From NCBI GenBank assembly GCA_025506515.1, contig CM046444.1, positions 76,255,533-76,319,532 of the forward strand: a stretch of DNA of 64,000 bases, in the 5' to 3' direction. The notes under the pieces were generated by a model. It worked only from the letters and a program-made list of their open reading frames with translations, had not been told where the DNA came from and did no database searches. A program made the position numbers and the translations under genes. The stretch comes from Flaveria trinervia (taxonomy: Eukaryota > Streptophyta > Magnoliopsida > Asterales > Asteraceae). This document shows, piece after piece, positions 45,022 through 57,244 of this stretch (position 1 is its first letter; each line of letters opens with the position of its first letter).

Positions 45022-48000
45022 CTACTCCCGTGTATCAGCCTATATGATTCCCTGGTGTAAGCCCTTAGAAACATGATCTGCTCATCCATTGTCAGCACCT
45101 CGGGCACACCATCAAATAATCCTTCTCGGCCATACACTTCAGATATGTACTTGGCCTGTTTTCCATTCTTGAGCTCAACCGTGGTTATTTGTCTGTAAGC
45201 AAACTCATCTGGATGAGTCCCTTCTAAGAGCAGGTTGAGCTCATCTTGTTTGAAGTTTTCAAGTCTTTTGTAAACCAATCCCTTCTTTATGATTTTATTC
45301 TCCAACATCTTTTTGGGGTGGTTGTTTGGCTTCATAGGCTTTCTTGAACTCTTCTACAATTTCCCAAGGGGACACTACAAGAACCACAGTGATGTCTTCG
45401 TCGACAACCCTCTTCACTTGGCCCTTGTATTTGGAAGGAATTCTTTCTTGACAATCCGGTGTGCCACCCTAGGATCAGGCCATATCCTTACTTTTTCCCT
45501 TTGGTATTGAAAGGTATTAGCAAGGGTGTACAATCTTAAAACTTCTTCTTCATGCTAATCATTGAAGAGGATGTGGCATATGCTTTGTCAATGCTTTTCA
45601 GCATTTCCTCATCATGTCTTTGCATCTGTTCCTCTTCAATCTTTATCTTCACAGCATGCATTTGAGAAGCAGGAGTGATGGACATTGGATTAGCCTTAGG
45701 CAAAGTGATAACTGCAGAGAGTGGCAGTCTGTCTTCATCCTCCTCTTCTTCTTCATCAGCCCTCAGTACCTTCTTTTCTTTTGTCTAGGTACATCACTGG
45801 CAGTGGTTTTGGGGGTAAAGGATTTGGTTTTGTGGGTTGGATGGTTGGTTTAGAGGGTAAAGGGGTTGTTTTAGTGGGTTGTGGAGGTAGTGATTTTGAG
45901 GATAGAGGCTTTTCAGACTGTTTTAGCATTTTGGCTGTAAGGGAGGCTTTAGTAAATTTTGTCAGTTCTTTTCGGTTCCCAACCCCAGCTTCATTAATGC
46001 CTCAATCACTAAACCTTGGAGTATGCTTCAGACGAACAAATCTTGGTGGTTATTGCCAAGATGTTGTCCCTGGTCCAGGCCTTATTTCTATCAGAGATCT
46101 TCCCAAGTATTTGGCTATAAATCTAATCATTATCTCCAGCCTTTCTCTTCTAAGGCATCATAACTAGCCCATCTTGAGTTGATCTCCTCTGTCTCCAACC
46201 TTCTGATCTCGGAGTCTAGTTGTTGGATGTCAAAACCCTGCCTATATAACTGATCAATGATTTTATCCATTGAACGGTTATGGTTGGCATCAGCTTCTTT
46301 CACCATATCATTCAGCTCCTTCTCCTTCTCAGACTCTCCTTTCCTCTTTTGATATGTGACATGAAAGTCTTTTTGACTTTCATTCACTTCAGCTCTCTTC
46401 ACACTCTCCTTCTCCTTTCCTCCACACTTATAACAGCCAACTTCTCATTACCTTCCTGATTCTTTCCCCCTCCTTCCCATCTGTCCTCTTCCTTTTTCCT
46501 TTAACTGACTGACTCTCCCCTTTTTGGTTGCATTGGGTGCAAGGGTTTGAGCAGTAGAAAGTGATTTGGTCACCAACTCCTCCACCAAGGGTTGTGCATT
46601 ATTGTAGGAAGCCTCTCATCAATGGCTTTGATCACTATATCTGTGATCATGGGAGTGATGAGAGGTAGGGATTTTTGAAGGTTAGCAACTGATTGATCAG
46701 GATGGTTCTGTTCCTGAGAATCAGTGCCAAAAGCAGAGGCTGGTGGCTGGAAGTATGTATTGGCTCAGTGTTTAGGGGACCTTCAGAAGAAGGTGCCATC
46801 TGTGGGTGTATTGTGGTGGCAGATGGACTTGATCCTGAGACATCTTGGCAGCAGCTCTTTGAGTCTGCTAACCTCATCCTCTAGGATGGTGTTTTGAGCA
46901 ACTACATCATAGAAGAAGCTCAGGTCATCATCAGTTGATACTGAATCACCTGACCTCCTGACAGAGTCAGGATGAACATGCCTTGAGTGTAGATCAATTA
47001 TAGCATGTGCCCCTTGTTCTTGGTTCTGGGGACTTCCAGCCTCAGGACTATGTCCTTCATCAGCTGTTGCCCTGGTGAGGTCTTAGAGATGTTACCAACT
47101 GCACCCTGGTCATTTGCTGAGTCAGAGGGAGCAGTGGCAGCCTCACCAGAAGTTCGCACCTCCTTGTCTACACTAGAAGATGGAACATGATAACCCTGTG
47201 CTGTGGGTTGACAGAAGCATTGTGATCCTCCCCCTCAGGTGTTGAGGTTATCCCAGTAGTGATTGGTGTCTGGGTGGGGGGTGAGGAATGCAACTGCGTC
47301 AGCACTTTTGCAACAATATTGTAGGGCTTTGAGGGGCGGTTGCATCAGGAGAGGGTGTGGAAGCAGTGTGCACCCGGGACAAGTGGTGCTCTTCAATGGT
47401 AATCCCCTCAAGTGAGGAGGATCCCAGCAGTGTGGCTTCCCTTGATGGTTGCATCAGGTTCCTTTTGAGAGGAAACCTGAGCGGCTTCGGTTGGTGGAGT
47501 CATAGTCTCTACTGGGGGGTTATTTCAGTAGAGATAACCTGCTTTGGTGCAGCAGGAGCATCCTCAGGGGACTCAACTCCCTGAGTAGCCTTCTTAGGCT
47601 TCTTCTTTGTGGGTTTGGAGGGGACTTTGGATGTGGAAGTGGAGGCTGTGGGTTCCAGCTGCGTGGGTTTGCGCAGCTTGGCAGCCTGTTTAAGAGTTTG
47701 GTCAGTGTTGTGTCGGGAGTATACCTCCGGCAATACAGCCAAAGCAGGGACTCCCAGACCAACTAGTCCCTCAGCATGAAGCTGATTCTCTATTATGGCC
47801 ATTATAAACCGAGGATATAGTATCCAACGGTTAGAAAGTGGTTTTGTGGCCATATCCTTGATTTCAAGAAAAAATTTTTCAGAAAAGTTTAGTGGTTCTT
47901 GTTCAAGGATAGAGAACAATACCTGTTGCCATCTGGAAGACAGTTGATCCCAAGAAGAAGTCTTCGGGGCCAGGAAAACATTTACCATATGAAAGATCAA

Positions 48001-48388
48001 TCGTTCAGCATCTGGAAAATGTTTCTTCAGGATGGTCGAAGCACTAAGATCGCCTTGATATCCATGTTGTCAAAAGGAAGATCAATTTGGCGCTTAGGAT
48101 ATCCAACAGGGTAGGCAGCATCATCTAATAGTAATATCTGGCGGATGGTAGCAGTAGAGATGACCACCTTATGAGAGTTGATGGACGAATGGATAGATTC
48201 TCCATTAACAGTTGCATTCGTCCAAAACTGATGTAGCGAATCGGCATAAATGATTGGATTTAGGAGGAGGCCGTTTTCAGTGGTGATTGGACCATAAGAT
48301 CTATAGCATTATCGAATTTGGTCCAGAAGGGCGATTTAGTGAGGTACGCGACACAGTTGTGTCGAGGCTTGAGTTGCATGGTCGCCAT
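45022..48388 (-). pseudogene. Additional ORF (aORF) of E6, broken
   Basis: The ATG at 48388-48386 opens M-A-T-M-Q-L-K-P-R-H-N-C-V-A-Y-L. The clean 163-codon block 48000-47509 covers most of the N-terminal domain, with F-S-E-K-F-F and Y-P-R-F at 47817-47806. A Pro/Ser/Thr-rich linker follows. The charged segment is at 46402-46130, the region with A-Y-T-K-like helices lies near 46090-45960, and a Pro-rich/acidic stretch near 45900-45740. The C-terminal domain is clean at 45335-44895 (H-P-D-E-F-A-Y, Y-I-S-E-V-Y-G). The expected stop at 45024-45022 is bypassed by a one-base deletion, adding about 40 residues. Divergence from E4 is larger than between E1 and E5, yet all three domains persist. Function unknown. 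Confidence 0.8.
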
Positions 48389-48466
48389 TAATGAAGGTGA
48401 AAGGTTTTCAGAGCTTTTGAAATTTTAGGTCGTGAAAGAATGAAAAACTCTGAAAGAGGGATCAGA

Positions 48467-48474
48467 TATATATA
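48467..48474 (-). promoter_or_regulatory. Internal TATA box before E6 aORF
   Basis: TATATATA on the minus strand, starting 86 bp before the ATG. The sequence differs from the TATAAATA of E1, E4 and E5 but the place is kept. Confidence 0.6.
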
Positions 48475-49200
48475 GGGTACGGGTTATGAAACGACTGAAG
48501 GTTTTGGTGTTAGTCATCAGTATTTGAAACAACTGATGACGTGGTATTAACTTTCAGAGGTTTGAAACGACTGATGGTATTGGTGTGGTCAGCAGTTATA
48601 AAACAACTGAAGACATGGTGTTTACAATCAGACGTTGAAACAACTGAAGTCTCTGATTTAGGCATCAGTAGTTTTAAAAACTACTGAAGACAAGTTGGAC
48701 TTCAGATGTTGAAACAACTGAGGACTTGGTATTAGTCATCAGTAGTTGTGAAACTACTGAAGACCTGGTTGTGCCATCAGTTGTTGTAAACAACTGAAGA
48801 CTTGGTGTTAGTCATCAGTAGTTGTGAAACTACTGAAGACATGGTATTGCTTCAGTTGTTTATGAAGAAACAGCAGTTTGTGAACTACTGAAGAGAGAGT
48901 ACTCATCAGTAGTTGTCGTCAATTCATAGCCTTTCAGCTGTTTCATACTGTCCTCAACACTTACTCATCAGCCTTTTGCTGTTTTCAGTTGTTTCATAGG
49001 ACATCAGTACTTATCTGTTTCTACTGATTTCAGTAGTTGTAACTACATCAGTAGTTTAGAACAGATAAAGTACAGTACTTAAAGCATTTAGCCTTCAGTA
49101 GTTATAAAAACTACTGAGGGTAAAATAACTCATCAGTACTTATATGTGACATGGTTACCAATGATCATCAGTAATTACTGAGATCATCAGTAGTTGTCAC
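48475..49200 (-). repeat. Tandem ~76-bp hairpin array between pol and aORF (E6)
   Basis: The marker TTGGTGTTA and its variants (plus strand) start at 48504, 48580, 48652, 48726 and 48802 (spacings 76, 72, 74, 76). CAGTAGTTGTGAAACTACTG-type hairpins recur in each unit. The period matches E4 despite substitutions. Confidence 0.87.
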
Positions 49201-52200
49201 TTATTCTAGCTGCAGCATACCAAGCCTTAACACCAGGTTGTGGAAAGTTGAACTATCCAAAGGCTTAGTAAAAATGTCTGCAAGCTCATCAGCACTAGGC
49301 ACAAACATAGGATTAATTAGACCCTTTTCAAAACAATCTCTTATAAAATGATGTCTAATTTCTATATGTTTGGTCCTAGAGTGCTGGACTGGATTTTTGA
49401 CAATGCAAAGAGCTGAAGCACTATCCATTAATAATGGAGTCTTAGTCTCTGTAATGCCATAATCCAAAAGTTGATTCTGAAGCCAGAGTACTTGGGATGT
49501 ACAACTTGCAGCAGCAATGTACTCGGCTTCAGCAGTGGATGTAGCAACAGATGTTTGTTTCTTACTCTGCCAAGAAATCAAACAGTTGCCTAGGAATTGA
49601 CATCCACCAGAAGTTGATTTCCTGGTCAACTTACACCCTGCATAGTCACTATCAGAGAAAGCAACTAATTTGCAAGAATGTCCAGTGGAATACCATAAGC
49701 CTAGAGATTGTGTACCTTGCAGATATCTAAAGATCCTCTTGACTGCAATCAGATGAGACTCCTTAGGTGCAGCCTGAAATCTAGCACAAACACATGTAGC
49801 AAACATAATATCTGGTCTAGAAGCTGTTAAATACATCAAGGAACCAATCATACATCTGTAAAGAGTTTCATCAACATCTTACCTTTCTGATCAACATCCA
49901 ATTGTGTGGTGTTGCACATGGGAGTAGAACAGGGTTTACAGTTTTGTAAATCAAACTTATTCAAAAGATCTTTTGTGTATTTAGACTGATGAATGAAAAT
50001 TCCATCAGCTTTTTGTTTGATTTGCAAACCTAGAAAGAACTGTAATTCTCCCATTGCACTCATTTCAAACTTCTGTTGCATTAAGTTTTGGAATCCTCAC
50101 ACAATTGGGGATCAGAGGATGCAAATATAATATCATCAACATAAATTTGAACAAGTAGCTTATGCTGATCACCTTCTTAATAAATAAAGTTTTATCTATG
50201 GAGCCTCTAGTGAAATTATTCTGTAGAAGAAAGTTTGATAAGGTCTCATACCAGGCTCTAGGTGCTTGTTTCAACCATAAAGAGCTTTATCAAGCTTATA
50301 TACCCATTCTGGGTGCTTATTATCCTCAAAACCTGGTGGTTGACACACATAAACTTCTTCTTTTATGTACCATATAGAAAAGCACTTTTGACATCCATTT
50401 GAAAAACTTTAAGATTGTGGAGTGCAGCATAGGCTAAAAACAATCTAATTGCCTCCAGTCTGGCTACAGGGGCAAAGGTTTCATCATAATCAATACCTTC
50501 TTCTTGTGCAAACCCCTGCACAACCAGTCTGGCCTTGTTCTTAACAATTAGCCCATTTTCATCAGTTTTATTCCTAAACACCCATTTAGTGCCTATTGCA
50601 CACTTACCTGGGGGTAGAGGAACAAGCTCCCACACTTGCTGTTTTTTGAACTGAAGAAGCTCAAGCTGCATGGCTTCAACCCATCCATTGTCTCTCAAAG
50701 CTACATGATAGTTCTTTGGCTCTAGCTGACTGATGAAGAGAGCATAGAAGCAGAAATTGGACAACTGGCTTCTGGTTGAAACACCAGCATTGATATCACC
50801 AAGGATTTGAGACATTGGGTGATTTTTCAGCTCTTGGTAAACAATCAAATCTGTGCAAGTGTTTGTAGGACCTTCAGCAGCAGCAGATGTGATGCAGATT
50901 CTTGAAACCATGAAGATGGTGGCAACTCAAATGAAGTTGAGGATGCAGAAATCTCATCAGCATTTGTTGTGGATGGTGCTGCTGGAGCTACAGGAGCATC
51001 AGGTTTAGAGGACTCAGGCAGTTGGTCACTAAACCTGAAGAGGTGATTACTACTATCATCATCATCTTCAGCAGTCAGTAGTAACACCAGGTGGTGAACT
51101 GTTGACAGGAGCAACAGCAGGAGATTGATAAGGAACATATTGCAGTATGTCCAAATCAAAGAGCTCCACAGGGCTTTGTGGAATCTTGTCCTTTGGAGAT
51201 TCATTGAACTTGACATGTAGAGTCTCTTCAACCATCTTTGTTCTGCAGTTGAAGACTCTGTATGCCTTGCAAGTTGATGAATAACCAACAAAGTACCCTG
51301 CATCCACCTTAGGATCAAATTTCTGGAGCTGATCCTTTGTGTTGAGAATGAAACAGGGACACCCAAATGCTCTAAAGAATGAAATGAGAGGGGCCAAATG
51401 ATGTAGAACTTCATATGGAGTCTTCATCAACTGATTTATTAGCACTCTATTCTGCACATAGCATGCTGTGTTGACAGCTTCAGCCCAAAAGGTCAATGGC
51501 AGTCCAGAATCAGCCAACATAGACCTTGCAGCTTCAATGAGGGTCCTGTTCTTTCTCTCCACAACTCCATTCTGTTCAGGAGTTCTTGGAATACTAAACT
51601 GCCTCTTTATTCCCTTGGAAAGGTAGAACTCATCAAGTGTATTGTTCCTGAATTCTGTTCCATTGTCACTTCTAATACACTTGACTGAGAGGGAATACTG
51701 CTTCTCAGCATACAACACAAAGTTTATGATCTTCTGTGCAGCTTCATCCTTTGAATGTAGAAAGAAAGTCCATACAAATCTGGAGTAATCATCCACAATT
51801 ACCAGACAGTATTTCTTCTTTGCCATGCTCATCACTCTCACAGGACCAAAGAGATCCATGTGAAGAAGTTGTAAGCAGGCAGTGGACTTTGGTTCTTCAA
51901 TAGGTGGAATGAAACCTTGTGCTGTTTTCCTTTCAAACAAGCAGTGCAGTTGTTTTCACACTTGAACTCCTTCATAGGCATTCCCCTTACTAAACTATGG
52001 TGTATCAGCTGATTCATGTTCTTGAAGTTAACATGTCCCAGCCTTCTATGCCATAGATTAGATTCTTGAGGAGAGGCCTTGGAAAATAGGCAAGGATGGC
52101 CTTTGAGATCTATTTCTTGGAAAGATCTAAGGCATACACTCTTCCTGTCCTGTTGGCCTTCAGGAGAGTGTGAGCATCCAATACCTTGTCAATCAAACTC

Positions 52201-52503
52201 AGAACTTTGGATGACAGAATCCTGCAGTTCTGGCTTGTGAAAAGGGCAACATGGCCTTTGTCACACAATTGACTGACACTCAAGAGGTTATACTTGAGAT
52301 TTTCCACATGGTTGACATCATCAAACCTATTTCCCCATTGGAAACAAAGCCCTTCCCGATGATGTAACCTCTTGCATCATTGCCAAAGGAAACAAAACCC
52401 TTCCTTCCTGGAGAGTAGTCATTAAGAAGTGAGTGTTCCCAGTCATATGCATAGATCCCCCACTGTCTACATACCAGATGCTACTTTGGCATGTTGAAGA
52501 AAC
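49201..52503 (-). pseudogene. pol: pol of E6 (PR, IN, RT, RNase H); IN and RNase H intact in parts
   Basis: Protease: W-Y-V-D-S-G-G-S-M-H-M with Asp codon 52467-52465. It is read in frame with gag here (52827-52327). Integrase: the 290-codon frame 51940-51068 holds the full catalytic core, Asp at 51856-51854, Asp 63 residues later, Glu in V-V-E-R-K after a further 35 residues (D-D35-E), then a long C-terminal region. The zinc region upstream is broken (H-R-R-L-G-H changed to H-R-R-L-G-H in another frame near 52060). Reverse transcriptase: 50911-50363 clean through Q-M-D-V-K-S-A-F-L-Y-G, a frameshift, then Y-V-D-D at 50143-50132. RNase H: clean 216-codon frame 49851-49201 including F-S-D-S-D-Y-A-G, ending L-G-M-L-Q-L-E and TAA. 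Confidence 0.93.
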
Positions 52504-55359
52504 CTGCATTAATAAACAATCAGTTAGTTTGGAGACCCAAACCTTTTTGGTTTTGGGCCTGGTCTCATCAATAGATGGTAAACTAACAGGTTTATTGGGC
52601 ACAATAGCTTGAGGTGAAGGAGATGGTGTAGAAGAGGAATCCTTTGGCTTGGATCTCCTTTTCTGGGGTTTCAACACAGGGCCATCAAGTTGGTTAACTC
52701 TTCCCAACAGATGTTGAACCATCATTACCAGCTGTGTCTGATTCTGGGAAAGAGCTTTCAGCTCTTCAGACACATTGGTATTGGTGTTTGATGATGAGTT
52801 CTTGTGTTGCACCATTCTTTTGAGCAACCTCAGCTATTGCCTGTTGCACTCCTTCCCTTTTAGATTTCTTTTTGGACATAGGAGTAACAGGATTTGATGC
52901 TGCTGGTACAAACTTGGACTCAAACTCAGTTTTCATTTTAGCCAAGTTTTCTTTAATTTTCTCCTTTTGTTTGAGTTTGGATCCCTTTTTGTACCAACAA
53001 TCATCTGTGAGATGATTGAATAGACCACATATTTCACATGGTTTCTTCTTCATCTTCTGTTGATCATCAACTGAAGAAGATGAAACTACTGAAGACTTGC
53101 TCTTCAGCAGTTTAGAAGCACTTTTTGCCTTCTTGTCAACTCCCTTAGTAGGCTTCAAATCCTTCCTACTGACAGTTTTCTTCTCTTTAGTGCTGTCAGT
53201 TATTGGGATTTGAACTCCAGATGTTATCCCCTGCTCTCCAGTACCCTCAGTACTTCTAGGGATAACACTTGGGTTGATCAACTCATTGATCATGTGAGTG
53301 TCAGCAGTTGAACCATCAATATCAGCTGATAGGTTCACAGAGGGATTACTACTGACTTCAACTACTGATGGTGCTTTATCAAGTAGTGAATCACATGATG
53401 AGGTGGATTGGTCATTACTTTCTCCATCAGATTCTACTCCTGCTCTTGAAGCAAAATCTGTAGGAGGAGCAGTGTGATTATAACCAATTCCAAACTTCAC
53501 ATTGGAAGCTGTTTGCTTACTAAGAAGCATTTCAAAGCCCTTGCAAGATTGTACCCATCGATCACACTCTACTTGGGTGACAGCAAGAGTATCTTTGAGG
53601 TCTTTGTACTTCTCTAAGAGTACATCCTCCCTAGCCTTATCATCAGAGATTTGGCATTTTAATTTATAAATCTCATCAGTTTTCTCTTTCAGCACAGACT
53701 CAAACTCAGCTTTATTTTTGGAAATTATTGTTCTAGCTCTACATTTTTATTGATTAAAGCCACATTTGCTTCTCTAATAGAGGCAAATGCTGCTATGCAA
53801 GTTTCAGAACATAATTTGGCCTTAGCCTCAGAGGATACCTGTGATACCTGTGTGAAGAGGTACTTGAGGATGATCCATCAGAGGATTCCAAAGCCATGAG
53901 AGCTAGATTTCCAAAAGGATGCTCACCACCATGTTGACCAGCACTGAGAACAGTTGTTCATTACCAGACACATCATCTGGTAAGCTGCTCCAGTCAACAA
54001 CTCCTGGTGTGAAGAAGCTGTGTTGTTGAAGTTGATTAGGTTGATGAGATTGGGATGGTTGAGGCTCAGGGAGTGCATGTGGTTGCTGAGCAGTGGGTGC
54101 TTGAACCTGGCCTGGTTGTGGCATGTAATAGCAGGGGTATGGATATGGCATTGGCCCCTGTGGAACAAAATATGCAGGAGATTGTGGTTGATGATGATAA
54201 CCAGAATTGACAGGTTGTTGCCCTCTGTTTTGTTGACTATTGCCAGGGAAAGTCACAAAAGGTGCAGGAGAGTTAGATCCAGATGATCTACATTCTCTTG
54301 CAAAGTGTCCAAGCCTGTGGCATTTATGGCACTTCAACTTACTCTTGTCAAAACCAACTTTGGTTTTGCCAGAGAGTCCTGGGAATTTCCTTCCAGTTCT
54401 TTTTAGAACTTCTGAGATCTGATATTTATCAAGGCCATTTGGCTCAAAATATCCATCTCTTCTAAGTCATCATCAGCAATCCCCTTGAGATCATCCATGA
54501 TGAAACATAGATTGTCACTATTACTACCAGCAGAATAACTATCAACACTCACAAAGGCAGGCTCAGAAGTGTTTGTAGAGAAATCAATATGCTCATCATA
54601 CTGGCTTTCAGATGACGCATATTCTGACTCTTGATGTCCAATCAGGGCAGTGTTCCCTTGGACAAAATCCTCAGTAAGCTTGCCAGATGAAACCAATTTC
54701 CTTTTCTGCTCTATCTCTCTCTCGAATGTAAGCAGTTTCCCATGAAGTTGGGTGAGAGATAGGCGATCAACATCAGCATTTGAGCGTAGAACAATGGTAT
54801 ATGTGTTCCATCTCTCAGGCAGTGATCTTAGGAATCTATGGTTCATCTGACTCCTGGTATATTCATGTTTAACCATTTTCAATTCAGAGATTAAACATGA
54901 AAACGCTCAAATTGTTGAGTCAGAGTCTCACCCTTTCTATGAGAAAAGTCTCATATTGTTGGGCGAGGATTTCCTGTTGTTTGCTAAAACCTCATCAGTA
55001 CCACCAAATTGTTCTTTGATGGCATCCAGAGGTCATGAGCAGACTCACAATGCAGAAGCCCAGAGTAAATCTCATTAGGAATAGCCATAGCCAAAATTCC
55101 ATGGGCTTTTGCATCGATTTCAAACAACTTCTTGTCCTCATCGGAGTATTGCTCCTTCTTCTTTGGAACCAACTGGTTTGTTTCCGGATCATTCACCATT
55201 GGCTTATGTGGTCCATGTACCACAGATGTCCAACAACCTGAGCTTGACAGACAGGTGATGGAGCAATCTTCTCTGCCAAATGTTATACTCATTCCTCACC
55301 AAGATCGGAGGCTTGGTAGAGGATCCAGTATTGAAAGGATCATTCGAAGAAGTAGTCAT
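52504..55359 (-). pseudogene. gag: gag of E6 with two CCHC knuckles, broken but fused to protease frame
   Basis: ATG at 55359-55357 (M-T-T-S-S-N-D-P). Gag core pieces at 55292-54984 and 54882-54403 are parted by frameshifts. CCHC knuckle 1 (C-H-K-C-H-R-L-G-H) is at 54331-54290. 53695-52766 is a clean 309-codon frame with the coiled-coil segment, Ser/Thr-rich linker and CCHC knuckle 2 (53038-52997). In this copy one A is missing in the run before the usual stop, so gag continues through S-K-L-T-D-C-L-L straight into protease. The other copies stop here. Confidence 0.88.
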
Positions 55360-55553
55360 TGTGGAAATCAGACAGATTCAAGTAAAATCACAATAAATTT
55401 AGCTCAGAACCACACAGAACCTCAAATAAAACGGCCAGAAGCGATACACTCTCAATCTCTATAACAGATCCTTGCGAATTTGCTAATTCGATCAAACTTA
55501 GAGCGATTGAACAGTTTCAATGATCAATTGTTAGATCGATCAATGATTAACCT

Positions 55554-55565
55554 GCTCTGATACCA
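55554..55565 (-). other. Primer binding site of E6
   Basis: TGGTATCAGAGC on the minus strand, two bases inside the 5' LTR. Confidence 0.95.
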
Positions 55566-55567
55566 TT

Positions 55568-56371
55568 TGTTAGGATCTCAGCCCTTGGTTTAATCGATTG
55601 AACAAATATAGCAGCGGAATAGCTCAGAATTAGACAAATTCAACAAGAACATTCGATATAAGGCGATAAAAGAATTTTGTTATAGAGAGAGAAATATCCG
55701 ACAAAAGGAATATTGCATTAAGATTGTCGGCCTCAAAGGCACGATTACAGGTGAGTCATCCTTCCTTATAAAGGAAAGAATGACGTAGGCTGATGTCACT
55801 TGAAAGTGACATGTAACCGTTTTATAACTACTGATGTTTAACAACTACTGAAGATGTCAACAACTGACATCTTCTTACAAATGTTCCTAAGTGTTAAACA
55901 TCTTATTTACAACTACTGAAAAAATAAAACTACTGATACTACAACAACTGAAGAACAACCTCTTCAGTTGTTTACAAGTACTGAAAAGGAAATAAAACTA
56001 CTGAAAAGTAAACAAATACTGAAAGGAAAAGAAAACTACTGATGAAGAAAAACCATCACAACAACTGAAGAAGCCCTCTTCAGCTGTTGTCATCAGCTGT
56101 TAACATCAGCTGATGTCTTCAGTACTTGAACATCAGACTTTGTCTTTCAGCTGTTGATCTTCAGTCTTTGTCTTCAGTACTTGTTGAAGTCTTCAGACTT
56201 TAGATCTTCAGCTGTTGTCTCAGTCTTTGTCTTCAGTACTTCAGAAATACTTCAGCAGTTGTATTCTTCAGACTTTGTAGAACAGCTGATCAGGTCTTCT
56301 TCAGCTGTTGTGATGTCCTGTGGGACTTAGAGGTTTCTCTGATCAGGCTCATTGGTTCTTTTGGTCCATAG
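55568..56371 (-). repeat. 5' LTR of E6 (subfamily C, ~804 bp)
   Basis: Minus strand from about 56371 (eroded start; expected TGTTGGACC) to GAGATCCTAACA at 55568. U3 has the same style of motifs as A and B but a distinct order. Confidence 0.9.
55943..55972. repeat. U3 hairpin of E6, compensated version
   Basis: AACAACTGAAGA, loop ACAACC, TCTTCAGTTGTT. Relative to subfamilies A and B, both arms changed (CG to CA and CG to TG), so the 12-bp stem is kept. Confidence 0.78.
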
Positions 56372-57244
56372 AAAAACCTAAGTCCCAATGGTATCAAACA
56401 ACTGTGAAAGCTTCATCAGCAGTTGACAAGTGCTGAAGACTTCAACAACTGAAGATCAAGTGTTGAAGGACTCTTCAACAGCTGAAGCAACAAAGTGCTG
56501 AAGGACAACAGCTGAAGAACACAAGTAATGAAGCGAACCGCTGAAGACGCAAAGTACTGAAGCTGAAAAGTGAAGAACACAAGTGCTGAAGCTGAAAGAC
56601 CAAAGTATGAAGTACAACAGTGAAGAGTTTACAAGTGTGAAGATCAACAATGATTGAACAAAGTTCGAAGCACAAAGACTGGAAGACATCAGCTGATGAA
56701 TCTACTGAAGTCATCAGCTGATGAAACATCTGAAGGTCAAAGTTGAAGATCAAGTACTGAAGCCTCAGAGTTGTAACAAATGCTGAAGAGTACTTTTCAG
56801 TAGTGGTGATCAGTAGTTTTATATTTCAAGTTCAGTAGTTTTGCTAAAAACCACTGAAGAGCTGTTCTTCAGTCGGGTAGTTTCAGTAGTTCTAATCAGT
56901 GTTTTTATATTATGTAATTAACACTCTGATATGTTCTCAGTAGTTGTGAACATTTTTCAGTAGTTTGTTAGGAGTAGTTATTTTTGTATTAGATCTGCCA
57001 GTTTCACTTTCCCGTGTAAAGCAGCGATTGCACTCTATATAAGAGTGTCAACTATTGTAATATGAATGGTTGATTAGAATTTCAATATCTATAAACTTCC
57101 ATGAATCAGAAATATATCTCTCAATATAATCGTATGTGCTCTTAATGCATACAAGTATCGATCTCTTGCTACAATTTGTCTAATTCCTGTTCTTATTCCG
57201 CTGGTTGAACTTCATACATCAACTTGTGATCGCTGATCTTGTCA
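56372..57244 (+). repeat. 3' LTR of E5, remainder after E6
   Basis: Starts with the AAAAA duplication, then CCTAAGTCCC..., and ends GCTGATCTTGTCA at 57244. Compared with the adjacent LTR 57245-58176 it has many one- to four-base deletions. It shares with that LTR the variants ATTCCTGTTC and GATCTTGTCA, which the E5 5' LTR lacks. Confidence 0.88.

Larger units (their letters stand above)
44001..56371 (-). mobile_element. E6: near-complete Ty1/copia retrotransposon with aORF, subfamily C (12.4 kb)
   Basis: Minus strand: 5' LTR 56371-55568, PBS 55565, gag 55359, pol to 49201, array, TATA box 48474, aORF 48388-45022, PPT 44813, 3' LTR 44803-44001. It is inserted in the 3' LTR of E5, which resumes on both sides. 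Its LTRs look closely alike over long stretches. It has the best-preserved integrase and RNase H in the window. Confidence 0.95.
32380..57244 (+). mobile_element. E5: Ty1/copia retrotransposon with aORF, subfamily A, split by E6
   Basis: 5' LTR 32380-33322, PBS 33325, gag 33555, pol to 39717, array, TATA box 40399, aORF 40479-43752, PPT 43953, and a 3' LTR whose first 37 bases (43964-44000) are parted from the rest (56372-57244) by E6. Without E6 it would be about 12.5 kb. It lies exactly at the 5' border of another LTR. Confidence 0.92.
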
